Below are positions 1 to 8,949 of a stretch of 64,000 bases of DNA, piece by piece. The stretch is from Falsiroseomonas sp051433195 (lineage in GTDB: Bacteria > Pseudomonadota > Alphaproteobacteria > Acetobacterales > Acetobacteraceae), in contig NZ_JBHMFT010000022.1 in the NCBI RefSeq assembly GCF_051433195.1, forward strand, positions 1-64,000. The letters run 5' to 3'. Numbering within the stretch: the first letter of the stretch is position 1; every line of letters starts with the position of its first letter. The position numbers were made by a program, and so were the translations under genes. Below the pieces are notes generated by a model. It searched no databases and had not been told where the DNA came from. It saw nothing but the letters and a program-made list of their open reading frames with translations.

Positions 1-1354
1 GGACGGGGTGCGGGGTTTTGTGTTTCCCCCCCCCCCCGCCGCCGCGCGCCAGCACGCGCACGGCGGCGGTGTTGACGGAATGGGCGAGCGCCTCCTCCAG
101 CGTCACCTCGCCCTGGCTGCGCCAGGTGCCGTTGCCGGGGCGCCAGCCGCCGAGGTTGGTGGGCCCGTCCGCCACCATGTCCTGCGGGCTGGCGCCGGCT
201 TCCAGCGCGGTCAGGAAGACGAAGGGCTTGAAGGCGGAGCCGGGCTGGCGGCGGGCCTGGGTCGCGCGGTTGAACTGGCTGGTGCGGTAGTTGCGGCCGC
301 CGGCCATGGCGCGGATGTTGCCGGTCGCGGCCTCCATCACCACCACGGCGCCCTGGCCGGCGCCGGCCCGGGTGCCGGGGCCGGCGAGCAAGGCCTCCAG
401 CCGCGCCTCCACCACCGCCTGGATGCGCAGGTCGAGCGAGGTGCGCAGCACCAAATCGGCATTGCCGGGGAAGCGGGTGCCGAGGTCGTCCATCGCCCAG
501 TCGGCGAACCAGCCGGCATCGCCGGAGGGGCGCGGCGCGATACGGATCGATTCGGCCGCCAGCGTCGCCTGCTGCCGGGTGAGTGCGCCGGTCTCGGCCA
601 TCGCCTCCAGCACCTCCGCCGCCCGCGCCGCCGCGGCGTCCGGCGCCGTGCGGGGGTTGAGGCGGGAGGGGGCCTTGGGCAGGCCGGCCAGCATCGCCGC
701 CTGCCACAAATTCACCCGCGTCGCCGGCACGCCGAAATAGACCCGCGCGGCGGCATCCACCCCGAAGGCGCCGGCGCCGAGATAGACGCGGTTGAGGTAG
801 ATCTCGAGCAACTCGTCCTTGCTGAAGTGCCATTCCAGCCACAAGGCCATCACCACTTCCTGCGCCTTCCGCCACAGGCTGCGCTCCGGCGTCAGGAACA
901 GGTTCTTCGCGAGCTGCTGGGTCAGGGTGGACCCACCCTGGGCGACGCGGCCGGTGGACCAGTTCACCCAGGCGGCGCGGGCGATGCCGATGGGGTCGAG
1001 CCCCCAATGGCTGCGGAAGCGCCGGTCCTCGATCGCCAGCAGGGCGGCGGGCAGATGCGCGGGCAATTGCCGCAGGCGCACGATCTCGCCGTGGACGTCG
1101 CCGGAGGTGGCGATGATGGTGCCGTTGGACGCCTCCAGCGTCACGCCGGCGCGGCGCGTCTGGCTGAGGGCGATATCGGTGCGCGGCAGGTCCCAGGTCA
1201 GCACCAGCACCGCCGCGCCGAGGGCCAGGGCGCCCCAGACGGAGACCAGCACCGTCCAGCGCAGCCAGCGCCAGCGGTTGCGGCGGGGCGGCGCGGGGGC
1301 GGGTGGTGGTCTGGGCGTGGGCCTGGTCGGGCCTTTTCGAGGCGGGCGGGACAT
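1..1354 (-). CDS. PBP1A-family penicillin-binding protein (C-terminus cut by window edge)
   Basis: Bifunctional class A penicillin-binding protein that polymerises and cross-links peptidoglycan outside the inner membrane. Translation from ATG 1354 shows a basic Pro-rich cytoplasmic start and one membrane anchor just after RRNRWRWLRW. The glycosyltransferase domain follows with EDRRFRSHWG near residue 109 and GGSTLTQQLAKN near residue 139. The transpeptidase domain has the acyl-serine motif SAFK at residue 373 and an SVN motif near residue 425. The KTG motif would lie beyond the edge. The last 15 or so codons run through a 12-base C homopolymer (26-37) and stop resembling the family, so they may be sequence error. 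It is followed leftward by nothing visible and preceded by the GMC oxidoreductase gene on the same strand. Confidence 0.93.
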   Translation of the reverse strand, partial: MSRPPRKGPTRPTPRPPPAPAPPRRNRWRWLRWTVLVSVWGALALGAAVLVLTWDLPRTDIALSQTRRAGVTLEASNGTIIATSGDVHGEIVRLRQLPAHLPAALLAIEDRRFRSHWGLDPIGIARAAWVNWSTGRVAQGGSTLTQQLAKNLFLTPERSLWRKAQEVVMALWLEWHFSKDELLEIYLNRVYLGAGAFGVDAAARVYFGVPATRVNLWQAAMLAGLPKAPSRLNPRTAPDAAAARAAEVLEAMAETGALTRQQATLAAESIRIAPRPSGDAGWFADWAMDDLGTRFPGNADLVLRTSLDLRIQAVVEARLEALLAGPGTRAGAGQGAVVVMEAATGNIRAMAGGRNYRTSQFNRATQARRQPGSAFKPFVFLTALEAGASPQDMVADGPTNLGGWRPGNGTWRSQGEVTLEEALAHSVNTAAVRVLARGGGGGGKHKTPHPV

Positions 1355-1390
1355 CCGGCTGCAGCCTAGCACAGACGGTGGCCGCGGCCT

Positions 1391-2977
1391 TCAGTCGGCC
1401 AGGATCATTCCGGCCGCCTTGTCCGCCACCGCCAGCACCGTGGCGTTGATGTTGCAGACCGGGATGTCCGGGAACACCGAGGCATCCACCACCCGCAGCC
1501 GCTCCACCCCGCGCAGCCGCAGCCGCGGGTCGAGTGGCGCGCCGGACCCTTCCCCGCCCATCCGCACCGTGCAGCTCGGGTGGTAGACCGTGCCGCCGGT
1601 CTCGGCGGCGAAGCGCACCAACTCGGCCTCGGTCTCGACGGCGGCGCCGGGGCGCACCTCGGACAGGACGATGCCGCGCAACGGCTCCGCCGCCATCCAT
1701 CGGCGCGCCAGGCGGATGCCACGGGCGATGGCGGCGCGGTCGGCCTCCGCCGTCAGGAAGCGCGGCGCGATGACGGGCGCCATCGCCGGGTCCGGGCCGG
1801 CGAGGCCGACGCTGCCGCGCGACTGCGGCCGGCATTGCCAGACGCCGAGGGTCAGGCCGGGCAGGTCCTCCGGCACGCCGATGCGGCCATCGGCCCAGGA
1901 CAGCGGGCCGCCATTGAGCTGGATGTCCGGCGCCTCCAGCCCCGGTTCCGTCTTCGCGAAGACGCCGAACATGCCGGGCGACCAGGTCAGCACGCCATCG
2001 CCGCGCGCCAGCCAGCGCGCCACCTCGATCGCCAGGCGCGGCCAGGTGATGCGGCGGTTGGCGGACCAGCGGTGGTCCGACAGCCGCCAGGTCAGCCGCG
2101 CGATGTAGTGGTCCTGCAGGTTCTGGCCGATGCCCGGGATGTCCCGCCGCACCGCGACGCCGTGGTCCTGCAGGTGCTGCGCCGGGCCCAGGCCGGACCG
2201 CATCAGCAGATGCGGGCTGCCGATGGCGCCGGCGGCCAGGATCACCTCCCGCCGCGCCGAGACCACCTGTTCCACGCCACCGCGACGGATGCGCACGCCG
2301 GTGGCGCGGCCCTCCTCCAGCACGATGTGCAGCGCCAGGGCGTGGTCGAGCAGCGCCACGCCGCGGGCCAGCGCCGGCTTCAGGAAGGCGGTGGCCGCGG
2401 AATGCCGGCGGCGGCCGTTGCGGGTCTGCTGGAAGGTGGAGAAGCCTTCGCGGACCGGCCCGTTCATGTCGCGCGGCGTCGGCAGGCCGATGGCGGCGGC
2501 GGCATCGCGCATCCGCGCCACCAGCGGCGGCAGTTCGGCCAGGTGCTGCACATGCAGCGCCCCGGTCCGGCCACGATGCGCGCCATCCTCCTCCGCCCGC
2601 TCATAGGCGGCGAAGTGCGGCGCGAGGTCGGCCCAGGACCAGCCGGCGCACCCTTTCTGCGCCCAGAGGTCGTAGTCGGACGGATCGCCCCAGACATGCC
2701 CGAGGCCGTTGATCGAGGACGAACCGCCCAGCACCCGGCCGCGCGGGTAATCCAGGGCGCGACCGCCGGTCGCCGCATCGGGCGCGGTGGCGAAGCCCCA
2801 GGTCAGCGTCCTGTGGGTCAGGATGCGGGCATAGCCGGCCGGGATGTGCAGGTAGGGATGCCGGTCGCGCCCGCCGGCCTCGATCACCGCCACGCTGGCG
2901 CCGCCGGCCGAAAGCCGGTCCGCCAGCAGGCAGCCGGCGCTGCCGGCCCCGACGATGACGTAGTCGAAGACGCTCAC
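1391..2977 (-). CDS. GMC-family FAD oxidoreductase (choline/alcohol dehydrogenase-like)
   Basis: Flavoprotein of the glucose-methanol-choline family, 528 aa, which oxidises an alcohol using bound FAD; the substrate cannot be read from sequence. The N-terminus carries the ADP-binding fold GAGSAGCLLADRLS. GMC signature 1 follows around GRVLGGSSSINGLGHVWG, and signature 2 is GAIGSPHLLMRSGLGP. The C-terminus has the catalytic-His region YHPSCTVRMG and the NINATVLAVADKAAGMI segment. No signal peptide is seen, so it is probably cytoplasmic. The GTG start overlaps the stop of the upstream LysR gene by 4 nt (GTGA), so the two are probably co-transcribed and the regulator may sense a compound metabolised by this enzyme. 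Confidence 0.93.
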   Translation of the reverse strand: MSVFDYVIVGAGSAGCLLADRLSAGGASVAVIEAGGRDRHPYLHIPAGYARILTHRTLTWGFATAPDAATGGRALDYPRGRVLGGSSSINGLGHVWGDPSDYDLWAQKGCAGWSWADLAPHFAAYERAEEDGAHRGRTGALHVQHLAELPPLVARMRDAAAAIGLPTPRDMNGPVREGFSTFQQTRNGRRRHSAATAFLKPALARGVALLDHALALHIVLEEGRATGVRIRRGGVEQVVSARREVILAAGAIGSPHLLMRSGLGPAQHLQDHGVAVRRDIPGIGQNLQDHYIARLTWRLSDHRWSANRRITWPRLAIEVARWLARGDGVLTWSPGMFGVFAKTEPGLEAPDIQLNGGPLSWADGRIGVPEDLPGLTLGVWQCRPQSRGSVGLAGPDPAMAPVIAPRFLTAEADRAAIARGIRLARRWMAAEPLRGIVLSEVRPGAAVETEAELVRFAAETGGTVYHPSCTVRMGGEGSGAPLDPRLRLRGVERLRVVDASVFPDIPVCNINATVLAVADKAAGMILAD

Positions 2978-3906
2978 GCACCCACTCCGGGCACCGGCCC
3001 GACCTCCCGCGCCACCGCCAGCATGGATCGGCGCAGCCAGGCATGGCCCGGGTCGGCCTCGAAGCGGCGGTGGAAGACCAGGCTGAGGCGGGTGTGGCGG
3101 AACTCGACCGGGCAGGGGCGCAGCGCCAGGCCGTAGGTTTCCGCCATGCGCTGCGCCAGGCGGGCGGACAGCGTCATCACCATGTCGGTGCGCGCCAGGA
3201 TTTCCGGCACCGCGCCAAGATGCGCGACCACGGCGCCGAGCCGCCGGGGGAACCCCGCCTCCTGCAACGGCCCGTCGAGTGCGCCGTCGCGCGATCCGTT
3301 GGGCGAATGCAGCAGATGCGGGAAGGCGGTGAAGCGTTCCAGCGTCAGCGGGCCCTCCGCCAGCGGATGCCCGCGCCGCACCAGCGTGAGGAAATTCTCC
3401 GGCAGCAGCCGCACGCGGGTATACAGCGCCGGCGGGTCCGGCAGCACGGCGACGGCCAGCTCCGCCTCGCCCTTGGCCAGCAGGTCCAGCGCGTTGGTGC
3501 GGTCGGCGTGGCGTACCGCCAGCAGGGCGCGGGGGGCTTCCTGGTGCATCAGCTCCAGCAGCGGCGGGGCCAGCACGCTCTCGGCATATTCGGACAGCGC
3601 CACGGTGAAGACGCGGTCCGTGGTGGCGGGCTCGAAGGGGGCGTGGTCGGCGAGCGTGGTGCGCAGCCGGTCCAGCACCTCCGCCACCGGGCCGGCGAGC
3701 GAAAGCGCGAGGGCAGTGGGCTCGACGCCGCCGGGCCGGCGCAGGAACAGCTCGTCGTTCAGCGCCGCGCGCAGCCGCGCCAGGGCGTTGGAGACGGCGG
3801 GCTGCGACAGGTTCAGCTTCTCCGCCGCATGCGTCACGTGGCGCTCGCGGGCCACGGCGTCGAAGACGCGCAGCAGGTTCAGGTCGAGGGTCTGGAGATC
3901 GGCCAA
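2974..3906 (-). CDS. LysR-type transcriptional regulator
   Basis: LTTR of 310 aa. An N-terminal winged helix-turn-helix starts at LDLNLLRVFDAVARE and contains AAEKLNLSQPAVSNALARLR. A periplasmic-binding-like co-inducer domain follows (about residues 90-295). The N-terminal pattern resembles the NodD/NahR branch. The start is TTG at 3906; no in-frame ATG lies closer to the conserved beginning. It is translationally coupled to the downstream GMC oxidoreductase and lies divergent from the DoxX gene, with 132 nt between them that may hold its operator. I could not identify a convincing LTTR box there. Confidence 0.93.
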   Translation of the reverse strand: MADLQTLDLNLLRVFDAVARERHVTHAAEKLNLSQPAVSNALARLRAALNDELFLRRPGGVEPTALALSLAGPVAEVLDRLRTTLADHAPFEPATTDRVFTVALSEYAESVLAPPLLELMHQEAPRALLAVRHADRTNALDLLAKGEAELAVAVLPDPPALYTRVRLLPENFLTLVRRGHPLAEGPLTLERFTAFPHLLHSPNGSRDGALDGPLQEAGFPRRLGAVVAHLGAVPEILARTDMVMTLSARLAQRMAETYGLALRPCPVEFRHTRLSLVFHRRFEADPGHAWLRRSMLAVAREVGPVPGVGA

Positions 3907-4038
3907 GTCACGGGCATCCGGTCATTCGTCACGGTGATGATGGGTGTTCCGTCCGGCCGTTGGAAGGACCGCCCGTTCCGGCGCCATAAGGGCGCCACAC
4001 CGGGTGCCCGATGCGCGCCCCCCAACGGAGCTACGGAC

Positions 4039-4476
4039 ATGAACCTCGACCCCCGCACCACCACCCCCTACGCGGCCCTGCTGCTGCGCGTCACCATGGG
4101 CGTCATGCTGCTTGCGCACGGCCTGCTGCTGAAGATCATGACCTTCGGCCTGGCGGGCACGATGGGCTTCTTCGGCTCCCTCGGCTACCCGCCGGTGCTC
4201 GGCGCCGTCATCGCCATTGCCGAGACGCTGGCCGGCATCGCGCTGATCCTCGGCATCTGGGTCCGCCCGGTGAGCCTGCTGCTGCTGCCGATCATGATCG
4301 GCGCCACGATCCAGCACGCCGGCGCCGGCTGGCTGTTCAGCGCGCCGGGCGGCGGCTGGGAATTCCCCGCCTTCTGGACCATCGCGCTGCTGGTGCAGGC
4401 CGGCCTCGGCGCCGGGGCCCATGCGGTGCGGCTTGGCCGGCCGGCCGGCCAGGGCAACGCCGCCGCCCGCGCCTGA
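4039..4476 (+). CDS. DoxX family membrane protein
   Basis: Small four-helix membrane protein of the DoxX family, 145 aa. The N-terminal segment LLLRVTMGVMLLAHGLLLK is the family hallmark. Further membrane segments follow at about residues 55-75, 80-100 and 115-135, with a GAGWLFSAPGGGWEFP loop before the last one, typical of the family. ATG 4039 was chosen because the conserved first helix begins 12 residues later and the frame upstream has no family similarity. Some DoxX proteins act in quinone-linked or redox-stress processes; nothing here says which. It faces the LysR gene and converges with dut. Confidence 0.88.
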   Translation: MNLDPRTTTPYAALLLRVTMGVMLLAHGLLLKIMTFGLAGTMGFFGSLGYPPVLGAVIAIAETLAGIALILGIWVRPVSLLLLPIMIGATIQHAGAGWLFSAPGGGWEFPAFWTIALLVQAGLGAGAHAVRLGRPAGQGNAAARA

Positions 4477-4486
4477 GGCGCGCCGT

Positions 4487-4951
4487 TCAGCCCTTCGGTC
4501 CCGTGGAGCCGAAGCCGCCGGCGCCACGGGCGGAGTCCTGGGAGAACGACTCCACCACCGCGAAGTCCGGGCGCAGCACCGGCACGAAGATCATCTGGGC
4601 GAAGCGGTCGCCCGGTGACAGCAGGATGGGTGCCGTGCCCGGCGCGTTGCGGTTCCAGGCGCTGACCATGATCGGGCCGGTGTAGTCCGGGTCGATCAGC
4701 CCGACGAGGTTGCCCAGCACGAGCCCCTTGTGCCCCAGGCCGGACCGCGGCAGCACCAGCGCCGCCATGCCGGCATCGCCCATGTGCAGCGCGAAGCCGG
4801 CCGAAACCAGGACGGGCGGCGCGCCCGGAAGAAGCTCCAGCGGCGCCTCCAGGCAGGCATGCAGGTCCACCGCCGCGGCCATCGCGCTCTGGTGGCGCGG
4901 CAGGCCCCATTCGTGCAGCCGCGCATCCAGTACCTTCATCTCCACCCGCAT
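4487..4951 (-). CDS. dut: Deoxyuridine 5'-triphosphate nucleotidohydrolase (dUTPase)
   Basis: Trimeric all-beta dUTPase, 154 aa, which hydrolyses dUTP to dUMP and pyrophosphate, keeping uracil out of DNA and supplying dTMP synthesis. Conserved motifs are visible in order: an AAAVDLHA segment (motif 1, usually SAGYDLxA), PRSGLGHKGLVLGN (motif 2/3), GLIDPDYTGPI (motif 3), GDRFAQMIF (motif 4) and the C-terminal arm RGAGGFGSTG (motif 5) that closes over the active site. ATG 4951 gives the family length; the frame stays open further upstream without similarity. It is followed on the same strand by nothing and preceded by the epimerase gene 64 nt away. Confidence 0.95.
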   Translation of the reverse strand: MRVEMKVLDARLHEWGLPRHQSAMAAAVDLHACLEAPLELLPGAPPVLVSAGFALHMGDAGMAALVLPRSGLGHKGLVLGNLVGLIDPDYTGPIMVSAWNRNAPGTAPILLSPGDRFAQMIFVPVLRPDFAVVESFSQDSARGAGGFGSTGPKG

Positions 4952-5015
4952 CGCCCATCCCCGCCTTGTCGCGGCGCTCAATGCCTGCGCCGGGCGCGCG
5001 GGGCCAGGGGCGGCG

Positions 5016-6098
5016 TCAGCCGGATGTCGCGGGGCGGTACTGCGCGGGGGCGGTCGCGGCCGCCACCAGGCCCTGCTCCCGGTAGGCCGCGATGGTGTCG
5101 CGCACCCCCTCCGCATGCGGCCAGCGGGACCGGTAGCCGAGCAGGCTGCGCGCCTTGGACAGGTCGAAGGCGCGGTTGTGGGTGAAGAAGCCGACCCGGC
5201 GGCGGGACAGGGGCGGCCGCCAGCCGAAGGGCCGGCACAGCAATTCCACCGCGAGGCCGGCGGTCCAGACCGGCGCCACCGGCACCCGCAGCCGCGGCGG
5301 CTTCACCCCGCCCTCGCGCGCGATGAGTTCGACCAGCGGGGCCAGTTGCATCGGCTCGTCGGAGGCGATGTTGAACGCCTCGCCATGCACCGCCCCGGCC
5401 GGGGCCACGGCGGCCAGCAGCATGGCGTCCACATTGTCCTCGACATGGCCGAGATGGGTCCAGACCCGGCCGGAGCCGATCATCACGAAGCGCCCGGCCA
5501 GGATGGTGCGGAACAACTTCAGCATTCGCATGTCGCCGGGGCCATAGACCATGGCGGGGCGGATGGCGGTGATCGCCATGCGGGTCGGGTCCGTGCGCCG
5601 CGCCAGCTCCATCAGGGCCAGTTCGCCGGCCAGCTTGGTGCGGTGGTACAGGTCCATCGGGTTGAACGGCGTCGTCTCCCGCGCCGGGATCTCCCGCACA
5701 TGGCCGTGCACGCCCACCGTGCTGCACTGGATGAAGCGGTGGGTGCCGAGCCGCAGGGCCGTCTCCGCCAGGCGCAACGCGCCCCGGTGGTTGACCCGGT
5801 CGTACATCGCCTCCGGCTGGTCGGTTTCCTGGAACATGGCGGCGACGTTGAACACCACGCCGATGCCTCGCAGCATCGCGTCCCAATCCGCATCGCCCGC
5901 CAGGTCCAGCACCTGGGCCTGGAAGCCCTGGTGCCGCAGCGCCTCGGCCTCCGCCGGGTGCAGCACCGTGCCGGTGACATCCAGGCCGTAGCCTGCCAGC
6001 CTTCGCAGCAGCGCGCCGCCGATGAACCCGGCCGCCCCCGTCACCAGGCATCGCTGGCCGGCCAGGGTCCGGACTTCGAAGGGGAGGGCTGCCGTCAT
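5016..6098 (-). CDS. NAD-dependent epimerase/dehydratase family protein (extended SDR)
   Basis: Extended short-chain dehydrogenase of 360 aa. The Rossmann motif is GAAGFIGGALLRRLAG near residue 21, and the catalytic YxxxK is YHRTK, with the accompanying Ser in QCSTVGVHG. The second half carries substrate-site segments such as RPAMVYGPGDMRMLKLF. Related proteins act on nucleotide sugars, sterols or hopanoid precursors; the specificity cannot be fixed here. The ATG overlaps the stop of the upstream methyltransferase by 4 nt (ATGA), so the two are one transcriptional unit and may modify the same small molecule or lipid. Confidence 0.88.
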   Translation of the reverse strand: MTAALPFEVRTLAGQRCLVTGAAGFIGGALLRRLAGYGLDVTGTVLHPAEAEALRHQGFQAQVLDLAGDADWDAMLRGIGVVFNVAAMFQETDQPEAMYDRVNHRGALRLAETALRLGTHRFIQCSTVGVHGHVREIPARETTPFNPMDLYHRTKLAGELALMELARRTDPTRMAITAIRPAMVYGPGDMRMLKLFRTILAGRFVMIGSGRVWTHLGHVEDNVDAMLLAAVAPAGAVHGEAFNIASDEPMQLAPLVELIAREGGVKPPRLRVPVAPVWTAGLAVELLCRPFGWRPPLSRRRVGFFTHNRAFDLSKARSLLGYRSRWPHAEGVRDTIAAYREQGLVAAATAPAQYRPATSG

Positions 6099-6781
6099 GA
6101 ATGATCCTCGCGCAATGTTTTCGGGCTGGCCTGAGCCTGGATAACAGCCAGGCTGGTGACGAGTTTTCCTTTCCAGGCCCAGCGATGGACCCGCGCCGCG
6201 ATCCGCACCTCGGCAAAGCCGGCCACCCCTACCATGCGCGACAGGTCGGATGCGGCATGGAATCGAACGCGGTCGCGCAGCAGGTGGCGGTGCAGCAGGC
6301 CGAGCAGCGCGGTGGCGGGCGCGCCGTCCCGGGCCCGGTCCAGCAGCAGCAGCCGGCCGCCGGGTTTCAGGGCGTGCCGCATCCGCCGGAAGGCGGCGAC
6401 CGGGTCGGCGAAGTAGTGCGCGCAGTTCAGGCAGGTGACGAGGTCGAAGCCGGTTCCCTCAACGCCCGCCGGCGCGCCGGGCGCTTCCCAATCCATCCGC
6501 TCGAAGCGCAGGCCGGGGTAGGCGGCGCCGGCGGCACGCGCCAAGGCGACCATGCGCGCCGAAAGGTCCACCCCGAGGGCCTCGATCGCTGGCTGGTCCG
6601 TCGCCATCCGGCGCAGCAGATGGCCGGTGCCGCAGCCGATGTCGAGCACCCGGGCGCCGGCCGGCAGCTTCCCGGCCAGGCCCAGCACCAGCTCGCCATG
6701 GGCCTGGTACCAGCCGGCCCGCTTGTGGCTGTCGTAGCCGTCCGCGACGGAGTCGAAATACGCCTCGACCGATCCGGCCAT
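6095..6781 (-). CDS. Class I SAM-dependent methyltransferase
   Basis: Rossmann-fold methyltransferase, 228 aa. The SAM-binding motif I VLDIGCGTGHLLRRM lies near residue 44, motif II includes GVDLSARMVALAR, and LVTCLNCAHYF fits motif IV. The opening VEAYFDSVADGYDSHKRAG is typical of UbiE-like methyltransferases of small molecules. It is the first gene of a two-gene unit with the overlapping epimerase. The acceptor is unknown. The divergent small ORF starts 16 nt away, so the two promoters share a very short region. Confidence 0.88.
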   Translation of the reverse strand: MAGSVEAYFDSVADGYDSHKRAGWYQAHGELVLGLAGKLPAGARVLDIGCGTGHLLRRMATDQPAIEALGVDLSARMVALARAAGAAYPGLRFERMDWEAPGAPAGVEGTGFDLVTCLNCAHYFADPVAAFRRMRHALKPGGRLLLLDRARDGAPATALLGLLHRHLLRDRVRFHAASDLSRMVGVAGFAEVRIAARVHRWAWKGKLVTSLAVIQAQASPKTLREDHS

Positions 6782-6797
6782 CCATCCTGCCTCTGCC

Positions 6798-7118
6798 TTG
6801 TCACAACAACGGTTCGGCGCCTTGGCAGTTGCATCCGGCGCCGGCTGCTGGTCCAGTCACGCTGCATGGCACCGGGCGCCGCGCCGGACGTTCAAGTCTT
6901 TCCAGGCCAGGGAGGCGGCGGCGACACGGCAGGAGGCGGAGGCGCTGGTGGCGCGGGAGCGGCCGGGCTGGCAGGTGGTGGAGGTGGTCGAGGTGAACGA
7001 CGAAAGCGGGCCGTCGAGCGAGATCACCATCCGCAGGGGAGACCGGACTCTGAAGGAAGACCGGCACCTGACCCTGCTGGTGGCCGAGGATGGCCGCGTC
7101 GCGGGTGAGCGCGGTTGA
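6798..7118 (+). CDS. Small hypothetical protein
   Basis: Unrecognised protein of up to 106 aa; the start is uncertain (ATG 6798, or TTG 6822 in frame). The last 65 residues look like a genuine soluble domain: an Ala/Glu/Arg helix (AREAAATRQEAEALVARER) followed by alternating beta-like segments (WQVVEVVEVNDES, SEITIRRGDR, HLTLLVAEDG). The first 35 residues are low in structure and may be mis-started. Its stop overlaps the TTG start of the next small lipoprotein gene (TTGA), which argues that it is translated. No function is assigned. Confidence 0.5.
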   Translation: MSQQRFGALAVASGAGCWSSHAAWHRAPRRTFKSFQAREAAATRQEAEALVARERPGWQVVEVVEVNDESGPSSEITIRRGDRTLKEDRHLTLLVAEDGRVAGERG

Positions 7119-7354
7119 GCACCAGGCCGCCACTGGCGGGGCTGGTCCTGATGCTGCTGGCCGGCGCCCTGCTGGCCGGCTGCGGCACGCCGCTGCGCAG
7201 CGCCGCGGGTGGCGAGGCCGAATACCTGCCGGAGGACCTGCCGCGCCCCCGCGCGCGCCGACCCTCCTCCGAACGCCCACCCTGGCTGCCGGTGCTGCCG
7301 CCCAACATCCCCCGCATCCGCATGGATGAGGGGTTGCGCGCCAACCTCGGCTGA
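7115..7354 (+). CDS. Small predicted lipoprotein
   Basis: 79-aa protein starting at TTG 7115. The N-terminus is a lipoprotein signal (VLMLLAGALLAGC), with lipidation expected on the Cys at about residue 23. The mature part is short and Pro/Arg-rich and ends PPNIPRIRMDEGLRANLG, with no recognisable domain. It overlaps the preceding small gene by 4 nt, so the pair probably forms one unit. It is convergent with the ABC binding-protein gene. Confidence 0.6.
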   Translation: MSTRPPLAGLVLMLLAGALLAGCGTPLRSAAGGEAEYLPEDLPRPRARRPSSERPPWLPVLPPNIPRIRMDEGLRANLG

Positions 7355-7362
7355 GTCGGGGA

Positions 7363-8949
7363 TCACCCGATGGCCTGCGGCAGGAAGGCGCCGTTGTAGT
7401 AGGGGGTGACGCGCAGCGGCTTGCGCGCGGCATAGACGTAGGCCGGGTGGTAGATCATGTGGATGATCGCTTCCTCCCCGATCGCGATCTCCGCCGCCTC
7501 CGCGAACAGCGCGTTGCGCGCCGTCTCGTCCATCGTGGTCAGCGCGCGCGCCACCAGCGCATCGGCGCGCGGGCTGGAATGGCGGGTTCGGTTGGCGGTG
7601 CCGAGCCCGGCCTCCCGGTTCCAGGTGTGCACCAGGGCACGGTAGGCGTAGCTGACATTGTCGGCGCCGTACTGCGCCGCCATCAGGCTGAAGGCCTGGC
7701 GCGCCGCCTGCGGGAAGTAGCTGGCATTGGGCAGGGTCGAGACCTCCGTCCGGATGCCGATGCGCGACCAGAACTGCGCGATGGCCTGCGCCACCTTCTC
7801 GTCGTTGGGGTAGCGGTCGTTGGTGGCGTGCAGGGTCGCCTGGAAGCCCTCCGGGTAGCCGGCCTCCGCCAGCAGCCGCTTCGCAAGCTCCGGATCGTAG
7901 GGGGTGACGCCGAGCCTGGCGGAGGTGCCGGGCGTGCCTTCGGGCAGCAGGTTGGAGGCGACCGTCGCCGCGCCCTCCATCACCCGGTCGACGATGGCGG
8001 CGCGGTTGATGGCGTGCGACATGGCGCGCCGCACGCGGGCATCCTTCAGCGGGTTGCGCGTCATCGGCTGGCCGTTGTTGTCGCGGATGAACGGCGTCAC
8101 GTCGCGGTCCATGTCCATCGCCACGTACATCACCCGCATGCCGGCAGTCTGCGAGACCTCCAGCGCCGCATCCCGGCGCAGGCGCGGGATGTCCTGCACC
8201 GTCACCTCGTCGATCGCCTGCACGTCGGCGGACAGCAGGGCGGCGACGCGGCTCGCGTCGGTGGACATCACCCGGTACTGCGCCTGCGCGATCGCCGGCG
8301 TGGCGCCGGACCAGTGCGGGTTGCGGCGCATGGCGACGAATTCGCCGAAGCGGTAATCCTCCAGCGCGTAGGGGCCGGAGAAGACCTTCACCTCGCGGGC
8401 GTTGAAATCGGCGGTGCGCAGTCCTTCGCCGAGCGATTTCGAGATGACGGCAATTTCCGTCATGTCCTCGACCATGAAGGGGTAGGGCTGCGCGGTGTGC
8501 AGGTGCAGCGTGCGCGCATCCTTCACCTCGACCTTGGTGATGGCGCGGACGAAGATGTGATAGGCGCCGGGCGAGCCCTCGATGCGCGGCACGCGCCACA
8601 GGCTGAAGGCGACATCCTCGGCGGTGAGGGGGCTGCCGTCGCTGAACTTCAGGCCGGCGCGCAGGGTGAACTCCCAGATCCGGCCATCGCCGATCGTGCG
8701 CCAGGATTCCGCGATGCCGGGCTCCGGCTTGCCGGCCGGCGTCATGCCGACGAAGCGCGCATGCAGGGCGCGCAGGATGGCCTGTTCGCCGGACAGGCGG
8801 AAATGCGGATCCATGGAGGTCGGGCTGAGCTTGATGCCGGCGCGCAGCCGGGTTTCGGGCGCGGATTGCGCCCGCGCCGGCTTCGCGGACGGTGTCGCGG
8901 CGAGCGCCGCGGCGCCGGCCATGGCCTTGAGGAACTCGGCCCTTTTCAT
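7363..8949 (-). CDS. ABC transporter substrate-binding protein, family 5 (peptide/nickel/opine type)
   Basis: Periplasmic solute-binding protein of the SBP_bac_5 family, 528 aa, close to the family's usual length. A twin-arginine-free signal peptide is present (MKRAEFLKAMAGAAALAAT), with probable cleavage after ARAQS. The family block PEPGIAESWRTIGDGRIWEFTLR lies near residue 75, followed by TAEDVAFSLWR. No permease or ATPase genes flank it in the window, so it is either an orphan receptor or its transporter lies elsewhere. Family members bind oligopeptides, dipeptides, heme, nickel chelates or glutathione; the ligand cannot be told. Confidence 0.92.
   Translation of the reverse strand: MKRAEFLKAMAGAAALAATPSAKPARAQSAPETRLRAGIKLSPTSMDPHFRLSGEQAILRALHARFVGMTPAGKPEPGIAESWRTIGDGRIWEFTLRAGLKFSDGSPLTAEDVAFSLWRVPRIEGSPGAYHIFVRAITKVEVKDARTLHLHTAQPYPFMVEDMTEIAVISKSLGEGLRTADFNAREVKVFSGPYALEDYRFGEFVAMRRNPHWSGATPAIAQAQYRVMSTDASRVAALLSADVQAIDEVTVQDIPRLRRDAALEVSQTAGMRVMYVAMDMDRDVTPFIRDNNGQPMTRNPLKDARVRRAMSHAINRAAIVDRVMEGAATVASNLLPEGTPGTSARLGVTPYDPELAKRLLAEAGYPEGFQATLHATNDRYPNDEKVAQAIAQFWSRIGIRTEVSTLPNASYFPQAARQAFSLMAAQYGADNVSYAYRALVHTWNREAGLGTANRTRHSSPRADALVARALTTMDETARNALFAEAAEIAIGEEAIIHMIYHPAYVYAARKPLRVTPYYNGAFLPQAIG

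Noticed and set aside
8..1369. Rightward 453-codon frame over PBP1A
   Set aside because: Opposite strand shows a clear penicillin-binding protein; this frame is low-complexity.
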